DNA of 64,000 nucleotides from Pseudomonas sp. KU26590 (GTDB taxonomy: Bacteria > Pseudomonadota > Gammaproteobacteria > Pseudomonadales > Pseudomonadaceae), in the NCBI RefSeq assembly GCF_026153515.1, contig NZ_CP110644.1:2571501-2635500 (forward strand). Reading direction: 5' to 3'. Shown here one piece after another: positions 8,909-17,257 of the stretch. The notes under the pieces are model-generated. The model was given only the letters and a program-made list of their open reading frames with translations. It was not told where the DNA came from and made no database searches. The position numbers and the translations under genes are program-made. Positions within the stretch are counted from its first letter, which is position 1; each line of letters starts with the position of its first letter.

Positions 8909-10090
8909 ATGCAAAAAACCAGTGCCACGCTGCTGATCATCGATGACGACGAAGTAGTGCGCGCGAGTCTCGCGGCCTATTTGGAAGACAGTGGGTTCAG
9001 CGTTCTGCAAGCCGGTAATGGCCTGCAGGGTCTACAGACTTTCGAGCAGGAAAAGCCCGATCTGCTGATCTGCGATCTGCGCATGCCGCAGGTGGGCGGT
9101 CTCGAGCTGATTCGTCAGGTCACCAGCCTTGCGCCGGAAACGCCGGTCATCGTGGTGTCTGGCGCAGGCGTGATGAGCGATGCCGTCGAAGCGCTGCGCC
9201 TTGGTGCTGCCGACTACCTGATCAAACCCCTCGAAGACCTCGCCGTGCTTGAGCACTCGGTCCGCCGTGCACTGGATCGGGCGCGCCTTATCCACGAAAA
9301 CCAGGAATACCGACAGAAGCTGGAGACCGCCAACCGCGAACTCGAGGCCAGCCTGCACTTGCTGCAGGAAGACCAGGACGCGGGCCGTCAGGTGCAGATG
9401 AACATGCTGCCCACCAGCCCATGGGCCATCGACGCGTTCGAATTCGAACATGAGATCATCCCGTCGCTGTACCTGTCGGGCGATTTCGTTGACTATTTCC
9501 GGGTCGATGAGCGCCGCGTCGCCTTCTACCTGGCGGACGTGTCCGGCCATGGTGCATCGTCTGCGTTCATCACCGTGCTGTTGAAATTCATGACCACGCG
9601 CCTGCTGTTCGAATCAAAGCGCGGCGGCAGCTTGCCTGAGTTCAAACCTTCTGACGTGCTGGGCCACATCAATCGCGGGTTGATCAGCTGCAAGCTGGGC
9701 AAGCATGTAACGATGGTGGGCGGAGTGATCGACGAAGACACCGGGCAGTTGACCTACAGCGTCGGCGGCCATTTGCCGCTGCCAGTGTTCTACACCCCGG
9801 GTGAAACGCACTACCTTGAAGGCCGTGGTCTGCCCGTCGGGCTGTTCAACGAAGCCACTTACACGGATCACGTCATTGATCTGCCGGAGTCCTTTAGTCT
9901 GACGCTGCTGTCTGACGGCATTCTGGACCTTCTGCCAGGTGATACACTCAAAGAGAAAGAAGCCAACTTGCCCGAACTGGTCAAGGCGGCGGGGGGCAGC
10001 CTGGATGGTCTGCGCCAGACGTTTGGATTGGCCACGCTAGGGGAGATGCCGGATGATATCGCCTTGTTGGTGTTGAGCAGGAACCTTTAA
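8909..10090 (+). CDS. rssB: RssB-type response regulator fused to a PP2C/SpoIIE phosphatase domain
   Basis: About 393 residues. The receiver domain (residues 5-125) has IIDDDEVV acidic residues, the phospho-acceptor Asp in LLICDLRMP, and Lys in YLIKPLEDL. A coiled-coil linker (about 135-165, ENQEYRQKLETANREL) leads to a PP2C-type phosphatase domain (about 180-393) with YLADVSGHGASSAF and LTLLSDGILDLLPG metal-binding Asps. Such enzymes dephosphorylate an anti-sigma antagonist to control a sigma factor. The partner is the STAS protein encoded next, whose start overlaps this stop by 1 bp. ATG 8909 is chosen because the receiver begins there; a 39-residue upstream extension has no domain character. 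Confidence 0.9.
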   Translation: MQKTSATLLIIDDDEVVRASLAAYLEDSGFSVLQAGNGLQGLQTFEQEKPDLLICDLRMPQVGGLELIRQVTSLAPETPVIVVSGAGVMSDAVEALRLGAADYLIKPLEDLAVLEHSVRRALDRARLIHENQEYRQKLETANRELEASLHLLQEDQDAGRQVQMNMLPTSPWAIDAFEFEHEIIPSLYLSGDFVDYFRVDERRVAFYLADVSGHGASSAFITVLLKFMTTRLLFESKRGGSLPEFKPSDVLGHINRGLISCKLGKHVTMVGGVIDEDTGQLTYSVGGHLPLPVFYTPGETHYLEGRGLPVGLFNEATYTDHVIDLPESFSLTLLSDGILDLLPGDTLKEKEANLPELVKAAGGSLDGLRQTFGLATLGEMPDDIALLVLSRNL

Positions 10091-10572
10091 TGAGTACCGG
10101 TAGAATCCAGTTCGCGGAGCAAGACGGCACATTCGTCCTCAAGTTTGTGGGTGAAGTGCGTCTGACGCTGTGCTCGGCGTTGGATGCGACAATTGAACGA
10201 ATCTTCACCTCGATGAATTTCTCGACGGTGGTCATCGATCTGACCGAAACCCGCAGCATCGACAGCACGACCCTCGGTTTGCTGGCCAAGCTGTCGATCC
10301 TCTCGCGCCAGAAGGCCGGGTTGTTGCCGACGGTCGTCACCACCCACGAAGACATCACCCGCCTGTTGCAGTCCATGGGCTTCGATCAGGTGTTCAACAT
10401 CGTCGGTCGGCCTATTCCGCGTCCTGAAGCCCTGAGCGACCTGCCGACCCAGGATCAGTGCGAAGAGGTGGTCAAGGCCAAGGTCCTCGAGGCCCACAAG
10501 ATCCTGATGGGCTTGAATGACTCGAACCGCGAAGCCTTCCGCGATCTGGTCAACGCGCTCGAACACCCGTAG
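10090..10572 (+). CDS. rssC: STAS-domain anti-sigma factor antagonist RssC
   Basis: A 160-residue cytoplasmic STAS protein. The expected phosphorylatable Ser lies in RSIDSTTLGLLAKLS near residue 58. The C-terminal tail beyond residue 110 (VVKAKVLEAHKILMGLN) is an extra helical region. Translation is coupled to rssB (TAATG overlap). In P. aeruginosa the homologous pair is a phosphatase/anti-anti-sigma switch; the sigma factor controlled here cannot be seen from sequence. Confidence 0.88.
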   Translation: MSTGRIQFAEQDGTFVLKFVGEVRLTLCSALDATIERIFTSMNFSTVVIDLTETRSIDSTTLGLLAKLSILSRQKAGLLPTVVTTHEDITRLLQSMGFDQVFNIVGRPIPRPEALSDLPTQDQCEEVVKAKVLEAHKILMGLNDSNREAFRDLVNALEHP

Positions 10573-10633
10573 CAACGCCAGTTACACGCCCGCCTCTGAA
10601 TAGAGCGCTCTGGTCCTGAGACAGGATTAAATT

Positions 10634-10713
10634 TGTTTCAGCACATTAAAACGCCCGGTGCATCGCATCGGGCGTTTTGTATATCAGCGGTAGATGTGGC
10701 CGCTCATCGTTAT
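10634..10713 (+). terminator. rssC terminator; left arm of an inverted repeat framing the carbonic anhydrase gene
   Basis: The core 10648-10678 is a hairpin flanked by AAAA and TTTT. Its 31 bp are the exact reverse complement of 11772-11802. Imperfect similarity extends through 10634-10713, from TGTTTCAGC to TCGTTAT, matching the reverse complement of 11737-11814. It is a bidirectional terminator in effect. Confidence 0.85.
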
Positions 10714-10822
10714 CGATTTCACTGCCCGATATCCCCTTCGAGAAGCTTGCCCTGCAGTGCGCGTCAGTCAACGCGCGCTGGTTAGGATGGGTTCGAGGCA
10801 ATTGTTCCGAGCGTGAGCCTGT

Positions 10823-11542
10823 TTATACGTCGAAGAATTCAACCTGACCATTTTCCAGCGAGTAATAGGCGCCAACCACGCGAACCTTGCCTTCCTTGAT
10901 AGGGTTCACCAGTGTTGGCTCAGACGCCGTGCGCAAACGCTTGACGGTTCGCTGCACGTTGCTCTTCACCGAGTCTTCCAGCAAATTGTTGGTATTTTTA
11001 GCCTTGGCAAGGAGCACTGCGGGAATGATCGGCTCGATCATTTCGCCAATGGCCCCGGGGTAGACGGCGTTGTCTTCGACAACCGAAACCGCCGCAGCCA
11101 CCGCGCCACATTTTTCGTGGCCCATGACCACGATCAACGGCACGCCGAGCTGACTCACTGCATATTCGATCGAGCCCAACGCCGTTGTGTCGACGGTATT
11201 GCCGGCGTTACGAACAATAAACAGCTCGCCCAGACCACGGCCGAAAAGCAGCTCTGGTGGTACACGTGAATCCGAACAGGAAATCAATACGCAAAAAGGT
11301 GTTTGTCCTTTGGCAATCTCCAGACGTCTTTCGCGGTTGGTTTCGATCTTGGTTTCCTTGCCACTGACGAAGGCCTTATTACCTTCGCGCAGCGTCTCCA
11401 GCGCTTGATCAGCGGTCAGCGCAGTGCGCGGAGAAGCCGGTAATGCGGCAAACGCGGTTATTGGGAGTTGCGCCATAACAGCAGCTGCTGGCAGGCAGCA
11501 AGCGCACTGCAGCATTTTTCGGCGAGACATCGTTGGATTCAT
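10823..11542 (-). CDS. Exported beta-class carbonic anhydrase with twin-arginine signal
   Basis: Interconverts CO2 and bicarbonate at a zinc site. 239 residues. The N-terminus MNPTMSRRKMLQCACCLPAA has a twin-arginine motif (SRRKML) and a hydrophobic segment ending near residue 32, so Tat export to the periplasm is likely. Zinc and catalytic residues are present: Cys-x-Asp-x-Arg in ISCSDSRVPPE, and His-x-x-Cys in VVMGHEKCGAV. The tail VVGAYYSLENGQVEFFD is typical of the family. GAGG precedes ATG 11542. The gene is absent from the usual rssC-tal order and lies between inverted terminator copies in more AT-rich DNA, which suggests lateral insertion. Confidence 0.92.
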   Translation of the reverse strand: MNPTMSRRKMLQCACCLPAAAVMAQLPITAFAALPASPRTALTADQALETLREGNKAFVSGKETKIETNRERRLEIAKGQTPFCVLISCSDSRVPPELLFGRGLGELFIVRNAGNTVDTTALGSIEYAVSQLGVPLIVVMGHEKCGAVAAAVSVVEDNAVYPGAIGEMIEPIIPAVLLAKAKNTNNLLEDSVKSNVQRTVKRLRTASEPTLVNPIKEGKVRVVGAYYSLENGQVEFFDV

Positions 11543-11736
11543 TAAAACCTCGGCGCGAAAGGGATATAAATGTTAAGTGTTGGATCCCAAAGTTGGCACT
11601 GTAAGCCTGCCACTTCACCTTCAGTTAATAAATGGATCGATAACTTTTTGCAACTAGTTAACGTTAACGGAGAAGAAAGGAAATACAACATTGGCAGAAT
11701 TGAGTATCGAAACTTCAGGTTTGCGAGTGCAACCCC
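11543..11736. other. Upstream region of the carbonic anhydrase gene
   Basis: No gene is seen. The stretch is visibly more AT-rich than its neighbours and contains the palindrome GTTAACGTTAAC (about 11657-11668), a possible operator for the leftward gene. No convincing -35/-10 pair could be fixed. Confidence 0.4.
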
Positions 11737-11814
11737 ATAACGAAGAGCGGCCACGTCTATCGCTGAAATGCAAAACGCCCGATGCGATGCACCGGGCGTT
11801 TTGAGGCTGAAACA
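11737..11814 (-). terminator. tal terminator; right arm of the inverted repeat
   Basis: Downstream of tal on the minus strand. The perfect stem-loop core 11772-11802 has A4/T4 flanks and is the exact inverse of 10648-10678. Flanking similarity to the left arm continues with scattered mismatches on both sides. Confidence 0.85.
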
Positions 11815-11849
11815 GGTGTAGACCTGTTCCAGGGCTGAACACTGAAGCG

Positions 11850-12776
11850 TCAGGCTTTGTTGGACAGCATTTTTTCCATTGCTACCTGGTCACGGGCGAA
11901 CTGGCGAATGCCTTCGGCCAGTTTCTCGGTGGCCATGGCGTCTTCGTTGGAAGCCCAGCGGAACTGGCTTTCGTTGAGGGTCACGCGCGGTTCGCCGCCG
12001 TTGCCCGGCTTGAGTTTCTGCTCCAGCGTGCCGTTGTCTTCTGCCAGTTTCTGCAGCAGGTCAGGGCTGATGGTCAGACGGTCGCAGCCGGCCAGTTCTT
12101 CGATCTGGCTGAGGTTACGGAAGCTGGCGCCCATGACCACGGTCTTGTAGTCGTTGGCCTTGTAGTAGTTGTAGATGCGGGTCACGGACTGCACGCCCGG
12201 ATCTTCTGCACCGACGTAGTCTTTGCCTTCGGCTTTCTTGTACCAGTCGTAGATGCGGCCCACGAATGGCGAGATCAGGAACACACCGGCGTCGGCACAG
12301 GCCTGGGCCTGGGCGAAGGAGAACAGCAGGGTCAGGTTGCACTGAATGCCTTTCTTTTCCAGCACTTCAGCGGCCTTGATGCCTTCCCAGGTCGACGCCA
12401 GCTTGATCAGGATGCGGTCGCGGCCGATGCCGAAATCTTCGTACAAACCGACGATGCGGTCGGCGCGCTCGATGCAGGCCTGGGTGTCGAACGACAGGCG
12501 CGCGTCCACTTCGGTCGATACACGGCCTGGCACCACTTTCAGAATTTCACGGCCGATGGCGACGGCGAAACGGTCGCTGGCGACGTTGATGTCGTTGTTG
12601 CTGCCGGTGAACGCTTCTTTCAACCGGTCGCTGTTGCTCTCGCTGGAAGCGGCCTTGAGCAAGAGCGAAGGGTTGGTGGTGGCGTCGACGGGTTTCAGTT
12701 TTTCGATGGCGGCGAAATCGCCGGTGTCGGCAACGACGGTGGTGAATTGCTTGAGTTGTTCCAGCTTGGAAGTCAT
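11850..12776 (-). CDS. tal: Transaldolase
   Basis: Pentose-phosphate pathway enzyme transferring a dihydroxyacetone unit from sedoheptulose-7-phosphate to glyceraldehyde-3-phosphate. 308 residues, class I TalB type. It has [15 protein letters not shown] near residue 30, the Schiff-base Lys in [11 protein letters not shown] near residue 130, and [16 protein letters not shown] plus [18 protein letters not shown] 12776 is chosen because [12 protein letters not shown] is the family N-terminus; the 33-residue extension upstream is not conserved. In other pseudomonads tal is next to dusA; here the curli operon intervenes. Confidence 0.95.
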   Translation of the reverse strand: MTSKLEQLKQFTTVVADTGDFAAIEKLKPVDATTNPSLLLKAASSESNSDRLKEAFTGSNNDINVASDRFAVAIGREILKVVPGRVSTEVDARLSFDTQACIERADRIVGLYEDFGIGRDRILIKLASTWEGIKAAEVLEKKGIQCNLTLLFSFAQAQACADAGVFLISPFVGRIYDWYKKAEGKDYVGAEDPGVQSVTRIYNYYKANDYKTVVMGASFRNLSQIEELAGCDRLTISPDLLQKLAEDNGTLEQKLKPGNGGEPRVTLNESQFRWASNEDAMATEKLAEGIRQFARDQVAMEKMLSNKA

Positions 12777-13116
12777 GAGCGTGCTCTGTCCTGTGGTTGT
12801 GCTGACATTACCCGAGCGCCGCCGGTCACTCAAGGGCGTAAACCGCGACAGACACGTGGGTTTAGACGCCTGCATTTGCGCAAACGGCGTACCTGCGTGT
12901 TAGCCATGATCCGGGCGATGCGCGCTTTTTCAGAGGGCGGCGCAGGGTCATGGTCTGTCGGTTCCCGAGGAGGGCGGATACTCGATCCAGACTGGTTGGA
13001 GCCCGGACCGCCCGGGATGTTCCCGGCGCCTGGCATCTTATCCGCTGACGGTCAGGGACTGGCCGGGGCAGGGTGCTCTGAGCGGCTAATCCTTATAAAC
13101 CAGTCTCGGGTCGGAA
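12777..13116. other. Gap between tal and the curli operon
   Basis: No credible gene. It must hold the tal promoter on the minus strand and the 3' end of the csg transcript. GC-rich partial palindromes are present (for example around 12990-13030), but there is no clear T-tailed terminator. Confidence 0.4.
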
Positions 13117-13434
13117 TCAGCGAGCGGTCGTCTCGCCGCAGTCGCTGTCCACTGATTTGATCAGCGTGGTCTGGTCGAAGACTTCCAGATGAACCTGACA
13201 CGTTGCATCGGCCGGCAGGTTCAGGCTCACGCTGTTCGCCGCGACGCCACTCTGCAGATCGCCCTGCTGATTGATGGCGGAGGTGCCCTGCGCGCTGCTC
13301 TGCCTGACGGTCATTCGGTATTGCAGCGTCAGGGGCGCAGGATTCTCCACGTGCGGGCGGATCACCACCGTCGAGCCGCTGCGCTGGGCGTCAACCGTCA
13401 CCACCAGCTGCGTAAAGTCCATCATCAAGGTCAC
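13117..13434 (-). CDS. csgC: CsgC/CsgH-like curli chaperone
   Basis: About 105 residues, all-beta in character (VVTVDAQRSGSTVVIRPHVENP, LTLQYRMTVRQSS, SVSLNLPADATCQVHLEVFD). It is the last gene of the curli operon and matches small CsgC/CsgH-type proteins that inhibit premature periplasmic curlin polymerisation. Two Cys occur (TCQV, DSDCG) rather than the CxC of E. coli CsgC. The start is GTG 13434, overlapping the csgB stop (GTGA); ATG 13425 is an alternative. No clear signal peptide is visible at either start, so the export route or the start is uncertain. Identity rests on size, fold character and position. Confidence 0.62.
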   Translation of the reverse strand: MTLMMDFTQLVVTVDAQRSGSTVVIRPHVENPAPLTLQYRMTVRQSSAQGTSAINQQGDLQSGVAANSVSLNLPADATCQVHLEVFDQTTLIKSVDSDCGETTAR

Positions 13435-13940
13435 CGTTGGGTCGCGCTGGCGTTCATGTTGTCGCCGAACTGCTTGATGGAGACGGCGCCGCCGAATCCG
13501 GCCTGGGTAACGCTGGCCTGGTTGGCCTGGCCGTACTGCCCGACGAAGGCTTGATTGTAGGCGCCGCTCTGAACCACGCTCGCGGCGTTGTCAGAGCCCT
13601 GCTGCGTCACGCCGGTCTGGTTGCTGTTGCCCGACTGACTGACCTGCGCGGTGTTCGCCGTGCCGGTCTGCTGCGCAGTGATGGCATTGTTGACGCCGCT
13701 CTGGTTGACCACCGCCTGGTTGCGACTCCCGGTCTGACTCACTGCCTGATTCTGTCGCGCCCCGCTTTGATCAACGCGAGCATTGTTATAAGTGCCGATC
13801 TGCAAAATGGTGGCGACGCTGTTGCCGACGGTGATGTCCGCATAGCGGTCTTCGCGCACCAGATCCTGCGCCTGGGCGAGCGTGCCGGTGAGCAGCAGTG
13901 CCACTGCGATCCAGCCGAATTCTTTAGCGTTGCGTTTCAT
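13431..13940 (-). CDS. csgB: Minor curlin / nucleator CsgB-like
   Basis: 169 residues: signal peptide MKRNAKEFGWIAVALLLTGTLAQA, then about six curlin repeats of about 22 residues with the N-x-A-x-x-x-Q-x-G pattern (TYNNARVDQSG, SRNQAVVNQSG, SDNAASVVQSG, QANQASVTQAG). CsgB nucleates CsgA polymerisation on the cell surface. Assignment as CsgB rather than CsgA is by shorter length and position. ATG 13940 has AGGAGAG just upstream and overlaps the csgG 3' end by 17 bp; an upstream start at 13976 would lie further inside csgG. Confidence 0.8.
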   Translation of the reverse strand: MKRNAKEFGWIAVALLLTGTLAQAQDLVREDRYADITVGNSVATILQIGTYNNARVDQSGARQNQAVSQTGSRNQAVVNQSGVNNAITAQQTGTANTAQVSQSGNSNQTGVTQQGSDNAASVVQSGAYNQAFVGQYGQANQASVTQAGFGGAVSIKQFGDNMNASATQR

Positions 13941-14826
13941 TCTTCTCTCCTGTGGCAACGATGTCCTTGTCCGCATCAGCCAGCGGCAAGGTGGTCATCT
14001 GTTCGTCGTAGCTCTGCAGATAGCTCTGCAGCAGCGGTTTGTTCAGGTCAGCAGGGTTTTTCAGGTTCCAGCTGCCGTCCCGCGCACCTTGGGCAATCAT
14101 GTGGATCAGCGCGGTTTCGATGGCCTCGCGCACGCATTGCTGCACGGGCTCGTTGCGCGACACCCCGGTCTCGACCTCCAGCAGGTGCTTGAGGGAGACG
14201 AATCGAAAGATGCCGAAATCGACCTGAATCGAGAATATGGTCTTGGTGGTGGTGATGCTCTGGATGATGTCACCGGTGCGGATGTCCACCGCCCTCAGGT
14301 TGACGGTCACCTGATCCTGGCGATAAAGCTCCGAGGGCCCGACACCGAGGTAACGAACGCCGATGCCGCCGGTGCGCACGTTGCTTTCGTAGGCGACGAT
14401 GGCGCCTTCGATGATCATGTTCGCCGGCCGCAGCGCAGGCAGTTGCACCTGGGCCTGATCCTGGGGCTGCTCCAGCGCGCGGATGATTTTGCGCTCGGTG
14501 AGCAGGTCCTGAAGATTCTCGCGCTCCACCGGTTTGAACCAGCGTGAATCGCGCAGGGCGCTGATCAGCAGCGACGCGGCGCCTTGGGTCACCGAGGTGG
14601 AGAACGAGCTGTCGGGCGACGGTTTGTACTGCCCGGTCTGGTCGCGCAGGCCGTACACCGCAACGCTGATGGGGCCAGCGGGGGGCGGCAGGTGGGTCAG
14701 GTCACGCAGGCTCTGGGTCGCAGGTGACAGCGTGGCCGGGGAAATGGTCGCGGCAGGCCGAGACGTGGTACAGCCGCCAATCAGCATGACGGCGGTGAAC
14801 ATCAACATGAGGGGACGGACGCGCAT
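13924..14826 (-). CDS. csgG: Curli secretion channel lipoprotein CsgG
   Basis: The outer-membrane nonameric pore that exports curlins. About 300 residues. The lipobox LIGGC lies near residues 14-18 (AVMLIGGCTTSR), so it is lipidated. Family landmarks follow: ISVAVYGLRDQTGQYKP, STSVTQGAASLLISAL, WFKPVERENLQDLLTERK, MIIEGAIVAYESNVRTGG and VNLRAVDIRTGDIIQSI. ATG 14826 (MRVRPLMLMF) is chosen; the 17-residue upstream extension lacks signal character. Confidence 0.93.
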   Translation of the reverse strand: MRVRPLMLMFTAVMLIGGCTTSRPAATISPATLSPATQSLRDLTHLPPPAGPISVAVYGLRDQTGQYKPSPDSSFSTSVTQGAASLLISALRDSRWFKPVERENLQDLLTERKIIRALEQPQDQAQVQLPALRPANMIIEGAIVAYESNVRTGGIGVRYLGVGPSELYRQDQVTVNLRAVDIRTGDIIQSITTTKTIFSIQVDFGIFRFVSLKHLLEVETGVSRNEPVQQCVREAIETALIHMIAQGARDGSWNLKNPADLNKPLLQSYLQSYDEQMTTLPLADADKDIVATGEKNETQR

Positions 14827-14878
14827 ACTTTCTCTTCCCGCAAGAAAACCCCGCCAGACCCTGGCGGGGTACATCATC

Positions 14879-15865
14879 TTAGTGTTGGTAGATCGTTGCC
14901 ACGTTGCCGCTGCCGCCGGTCTGGCTGACGTTGGCGACCATGTTGTTGCCGGATTGAGTCACGCCGATCAGGTTGACGGACTGATACGTCCCGGCGCCGC
15001 TCTGGCTCAAGATCGCTCGGTTGTTGTTGCCGGTCTGCAGCAGGGTATCTTCGTTGTTGAGGCCGGTCTGGGTGCTGGACGCGTAGTTGTTGTTGCCGGA
15101 CTGCTGCACGTCTGCCTTCATCGACATGCCGGTCTGGGAAATCGAGAGGGTGTTGAAGTCGCCGCGCTGCTGGGCGTTGGCGACGGTGGTGAAGGAAGTG
15201 CCCGTCTGCTGAATCGAGCCACTATTATTGTTGCCGTTCTGCTGCAGGGTAGCGGACACCAGAGGGGAGTTATTCTGTTGCGAAACAGTCCCGGTATTGC
15301 CGTTGCCCGCCTGGGTGACTGTGCCTGTCACGGTGTTGTTGTTTTTCTGCTGCGAAACGCTCGCCTGGTTGTAGCTGCCGGCCTGGGAGATGGACGCGCT
15401 GACGCGCGAGCTGTTGCCGGTTTGCGAGGTGCTGGCGGTGTTGTTGTTGCCGCCGCCCTGGGTGACGTAGGCGCCGGTGCTGTAGTTGCCTTGTTGATCA
15501 ATCGTCGCTTTGCTGTAGCCCCCGGATTGATCCAGCCTGGCGATCTGCGGTTGAGGGCCGCCAGCGTTTTGAGTGATGGAGCCCGTATTGTTGTTCCCCG
15601 CCTGTTTGGCGCTGGTGATGTTGTAATAGCCGGTCTGATTGATCGTCAGGTTGCTGTAAGTGGCCGTCTGGTTGATAGCGCTTGCGCCGTTACGGCCGCC
15701 GTTCTGATTGACGGTGACAGTGGACTGGGTGGCGCCTTGCTGCTCGACGCCAAGTTTGTTGTCGGAACCTGCCTGGGTGGTGTTGACGGTGCTCGAGTCG
15801 GCCATGGCCGCACCGGAGACAGCAAACAGGATGGCCAGAGACAGTAAGGATTTGCGTGCTTGCAT
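14879..15865 (-). CDS. csgA: Major curlin CsgA-like subunit, long form
   Basis: The amyloid-forming fibre subunit. 328 residues: signal peptide MQARKSLLSLAILFAVSGAAMA, then about 13 imperfect curlin repeats of 22-27 residues, many starting NNNTG/NNNSG and ending TQ-x-G or QQ-x-G. This is about twice the length of E. coli CsgA, which has five repeats. Composition is dominated by N, Q, S, T and G. AAGGAAG lies upstream of ATG 15865. It is placed between csgF and csgG, an arrangement unlike the divergent enterobacterial csgBAC/csgDEFG. Confidence 0.88.
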   Translation of the reverse strand: MQARKSLLSLAILFAVSGAAMADSSTVNTTQAGSDNKLGVEQQGATQSTVTVNQNGGRNGASAINQTATYSNLTINQTGYYNITSAKQAGNNNTGSITQNAGGPQPQIARLDQSGGYSKATIDQQGNYSTGAYVTQGGGNNNTASTSQTGNSSRVSASISQAGSYNQASVSQQKNNNTVTGTVTQAGNGNTGTVSQQNNSPLVSATLQQNGNNNSGSIQQTGTSFTTVANAQQRGDFNTLSISQTGMSMKADVQQSGNNNYASSTQTGLNNEDTLLQTGNNNRAILSQSGAGTYQSVNLIGVTQSGNNMVANVSQTGGSGNVATIYQH

Positions 15866-15919
15866 GGTGATCTTCCTTATTCAATGTTGTAGTTGTGGGT
15901 ATTGCGAGTGCGACGGGTC

Positions 15920-16366
15920 TTACGGTTGATTCACTTGAAACTGGGTGGTCTGGCCGGTGTTCTTGTCGGTGGTGACGATCTGCAGCAGGCCGCCTTGCAG
16001 GTTGGTGATTGCGATGCGGAAGTCAGTGGTTTCGACGGTGCCCGGCACCAGTTGGCCGTTGGCGCCGACGATGCTGGACGTCACTGCCGACGACACCCGG
16101 CTGAGAATGGCGCTCTGCAACATGCTGTTGAACTGGGTCAGCGCGGTCTGCCCGGCGTAGGCGCCGGACGATGAAGACTTTTCGACGTAATGGTTTTGCG
16201 CCTGGGCCTGATTGAGCAGCACCGGGCCGTTCAACGGATTGCCGCCAAACGACGGGTTGTTCGGCACATACGCCAGTTCGCTGGCCTGGACGCTTGAGCA
16301 GATACCGGCCATAAAGGCGAGGCTGCCAACAACCCACACACTGCGGTTAATAGTGAGTGCTTTCAT
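15920..16366 (-). CDS. csgF: Curli assembly protein CsgF
   Basis: 148 residues with a signal peptide (VWVVGSLAFMAGICSSVQA) and the CsgF N-terminal motif ELAYVPNNPSFGGNPLNGPVLLN. CsgF binds the CsgG pore and positions the nucleator at the surface. The C-terminal half (RIAITNLQGGLLQIVTTDKNTG) is typical. It overlaps csgE by 4 bp (ATGA), showing translational coupling. Confidence 0.93.
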   Translation of the reverse strand: MKALTINRSVWVVGSLAFMAGICSSVQASELAYVPNNPSFGGNPLNGPVLLNQAQAQNHYVEKSSSSGAYAGQTALTQFNSMLQSAILSRVSSAVTSSIVGANGQLVPGTVETTDFRIAITNLQGGLLQIVTTDKNTGQTTQFQVNQP

Positions 16367-16806
16367 AGTTCGTCTCGCCCCATGTCCGGGTCGCCAAAGA
16401 ATTGTGCCAATTGATAATCAAGAATGGCCTGGTACACCTGACCGGCCGCGTCGGCTGCAATGGCCGGAATAAGCGTGCGGTTAGGTGGCAGGAACATTTG
16501 AAACAACCGGCGATTGCCGTAATCCACGAACACCTGACTGCCTAAGCGCGCAGTGGGTCGTTCAGTAATGGTGACGGTGAACGTTTCCGCTTCATCTTTC
16601 TCACGCCAGGTATTGGCGAAACTGTCATAAAACGTCCGACCTGCCAGGGTCATGGTCTGCCCGATCACAATGCCGCCGACGTCCCGGTGGTTAAGCGTCC
16701 TGTGTTGTTCAACCGTCGCGGAAGTGTTCACGCTGGGCTGGGCAAACGCCGTGGTGGCGGCGCACAGGAGCAACAGCCACAGGCAAATAACCTTTAGGGT
16801 TGTCAT
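16363..16806 (-). CDS. csgE: Curli secretion adaptor CsgE
   Basis: 147 residues with a signal peptide (MTTLKVICLWLLLLCAATTAFAQ). The mature part contains GGIVIGQTMTLAGRTFYDSF, TVTITERPTARLGSQVFVDYGNR and LPPNRTLIPAIA, the pattern of CsgE, which caps CsgG and directs curlins to it. First gene of the six-gene leftward operon csgEFAGBC; no csgD-like regulator is adjacent. Confidence 0.92.
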   Translation of the reverse strand: MTTLKVICLWLLLLCAATTAFAQPSVNTSATVEQHRTLNHRDVGGIVIGQTMTLAGRTFYDSFANTWREKDEAETFTVTITERPTARLGSQVFVDYGNRRLFQMFLPPNRTLIPAIAADAAGQVYQAILDYQLAQFFGDPDMGRDEL

Positions 16807-17148
16807 GTTTGTACGTTCGTGTGTGCAGGTTGTTACTTGTTATATCTCAATAAAAATACTTTGCCAGTGGTTGATTAAAATAAAGTTCATTTATTTTGTT
16901 GGCGTCAACTTCCGTTCTTATTTAACTAATACTGTTCAGGGCGTAGTGGAGTAACAGGGGTGCGAATTAATGGCGTCAAATAATTTGCCGGAAGATAGCT
17001 TAATAAAGTCAGTGTCTATTGATGTGTAAAGAAGTGCGTTTGAAAGAGGGTTGTTAGCTTACTAATGCTTAGGGTGATCGTTAAGTGTAAGGCTGTGGGG
17101 TGTGAATTAAGTTGTCATAAGTTTTGACCACCTGCGTAATTACTTTCT
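16807..17148 (-). promoter_or_regulatory. AT-rich curli upstream region
   Basis: No gene. It is strikingly AT-rich (about 16840-17060) within GC-rich surroundings. On the minus strand TTGACG (16908-16903) lies about 17 nt before CTTTAT, a possible but unproven sigma-70/RpoS-type promoter for csgE. AT-richness would suit silencing by MvaT/H-NS-type proteins; that is inference. Confidence 0.35.
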
Positions 17149-17206
17149 GGCTGAAGCCCGGTTCTGCAGGGCGCGTGTTTTCAGCAGGATCGGCTTCAGC
17201 CGGGCG
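17149..17206. repeat. REPIN-type inverted pair
   Basis: Two arms, CTGGCTGAAGCCCGG and the inverse CGGCTTCAGCCGGG, are separated by about 25 nt. They belong to the same family as the arms at 23.1-23.3, 27.4 and 62.5 kb. Located just upstream of dusA. Confidence 0.65.
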
Positions 17207-17257
17207 TGCGAGCTGTTAGAATGCGCGTCCTCTTCGCCCGACCTGCTTATTGCTCCC

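Noticed and set aside
10634..11814. Carbonic anhydrase segment as an insertion sequence
   Set aside because: No transposase and no target-site duplication could be identified; the inverted arms are transcription terminators.
13437..15847. Plus-strand frames opposite csgB and csgA (up to 437 residues, repetitive)
   Set aside because: Their repeats are the complement of the curlin repeats; the minus-strand genes have signal peptides and a coherent operon.
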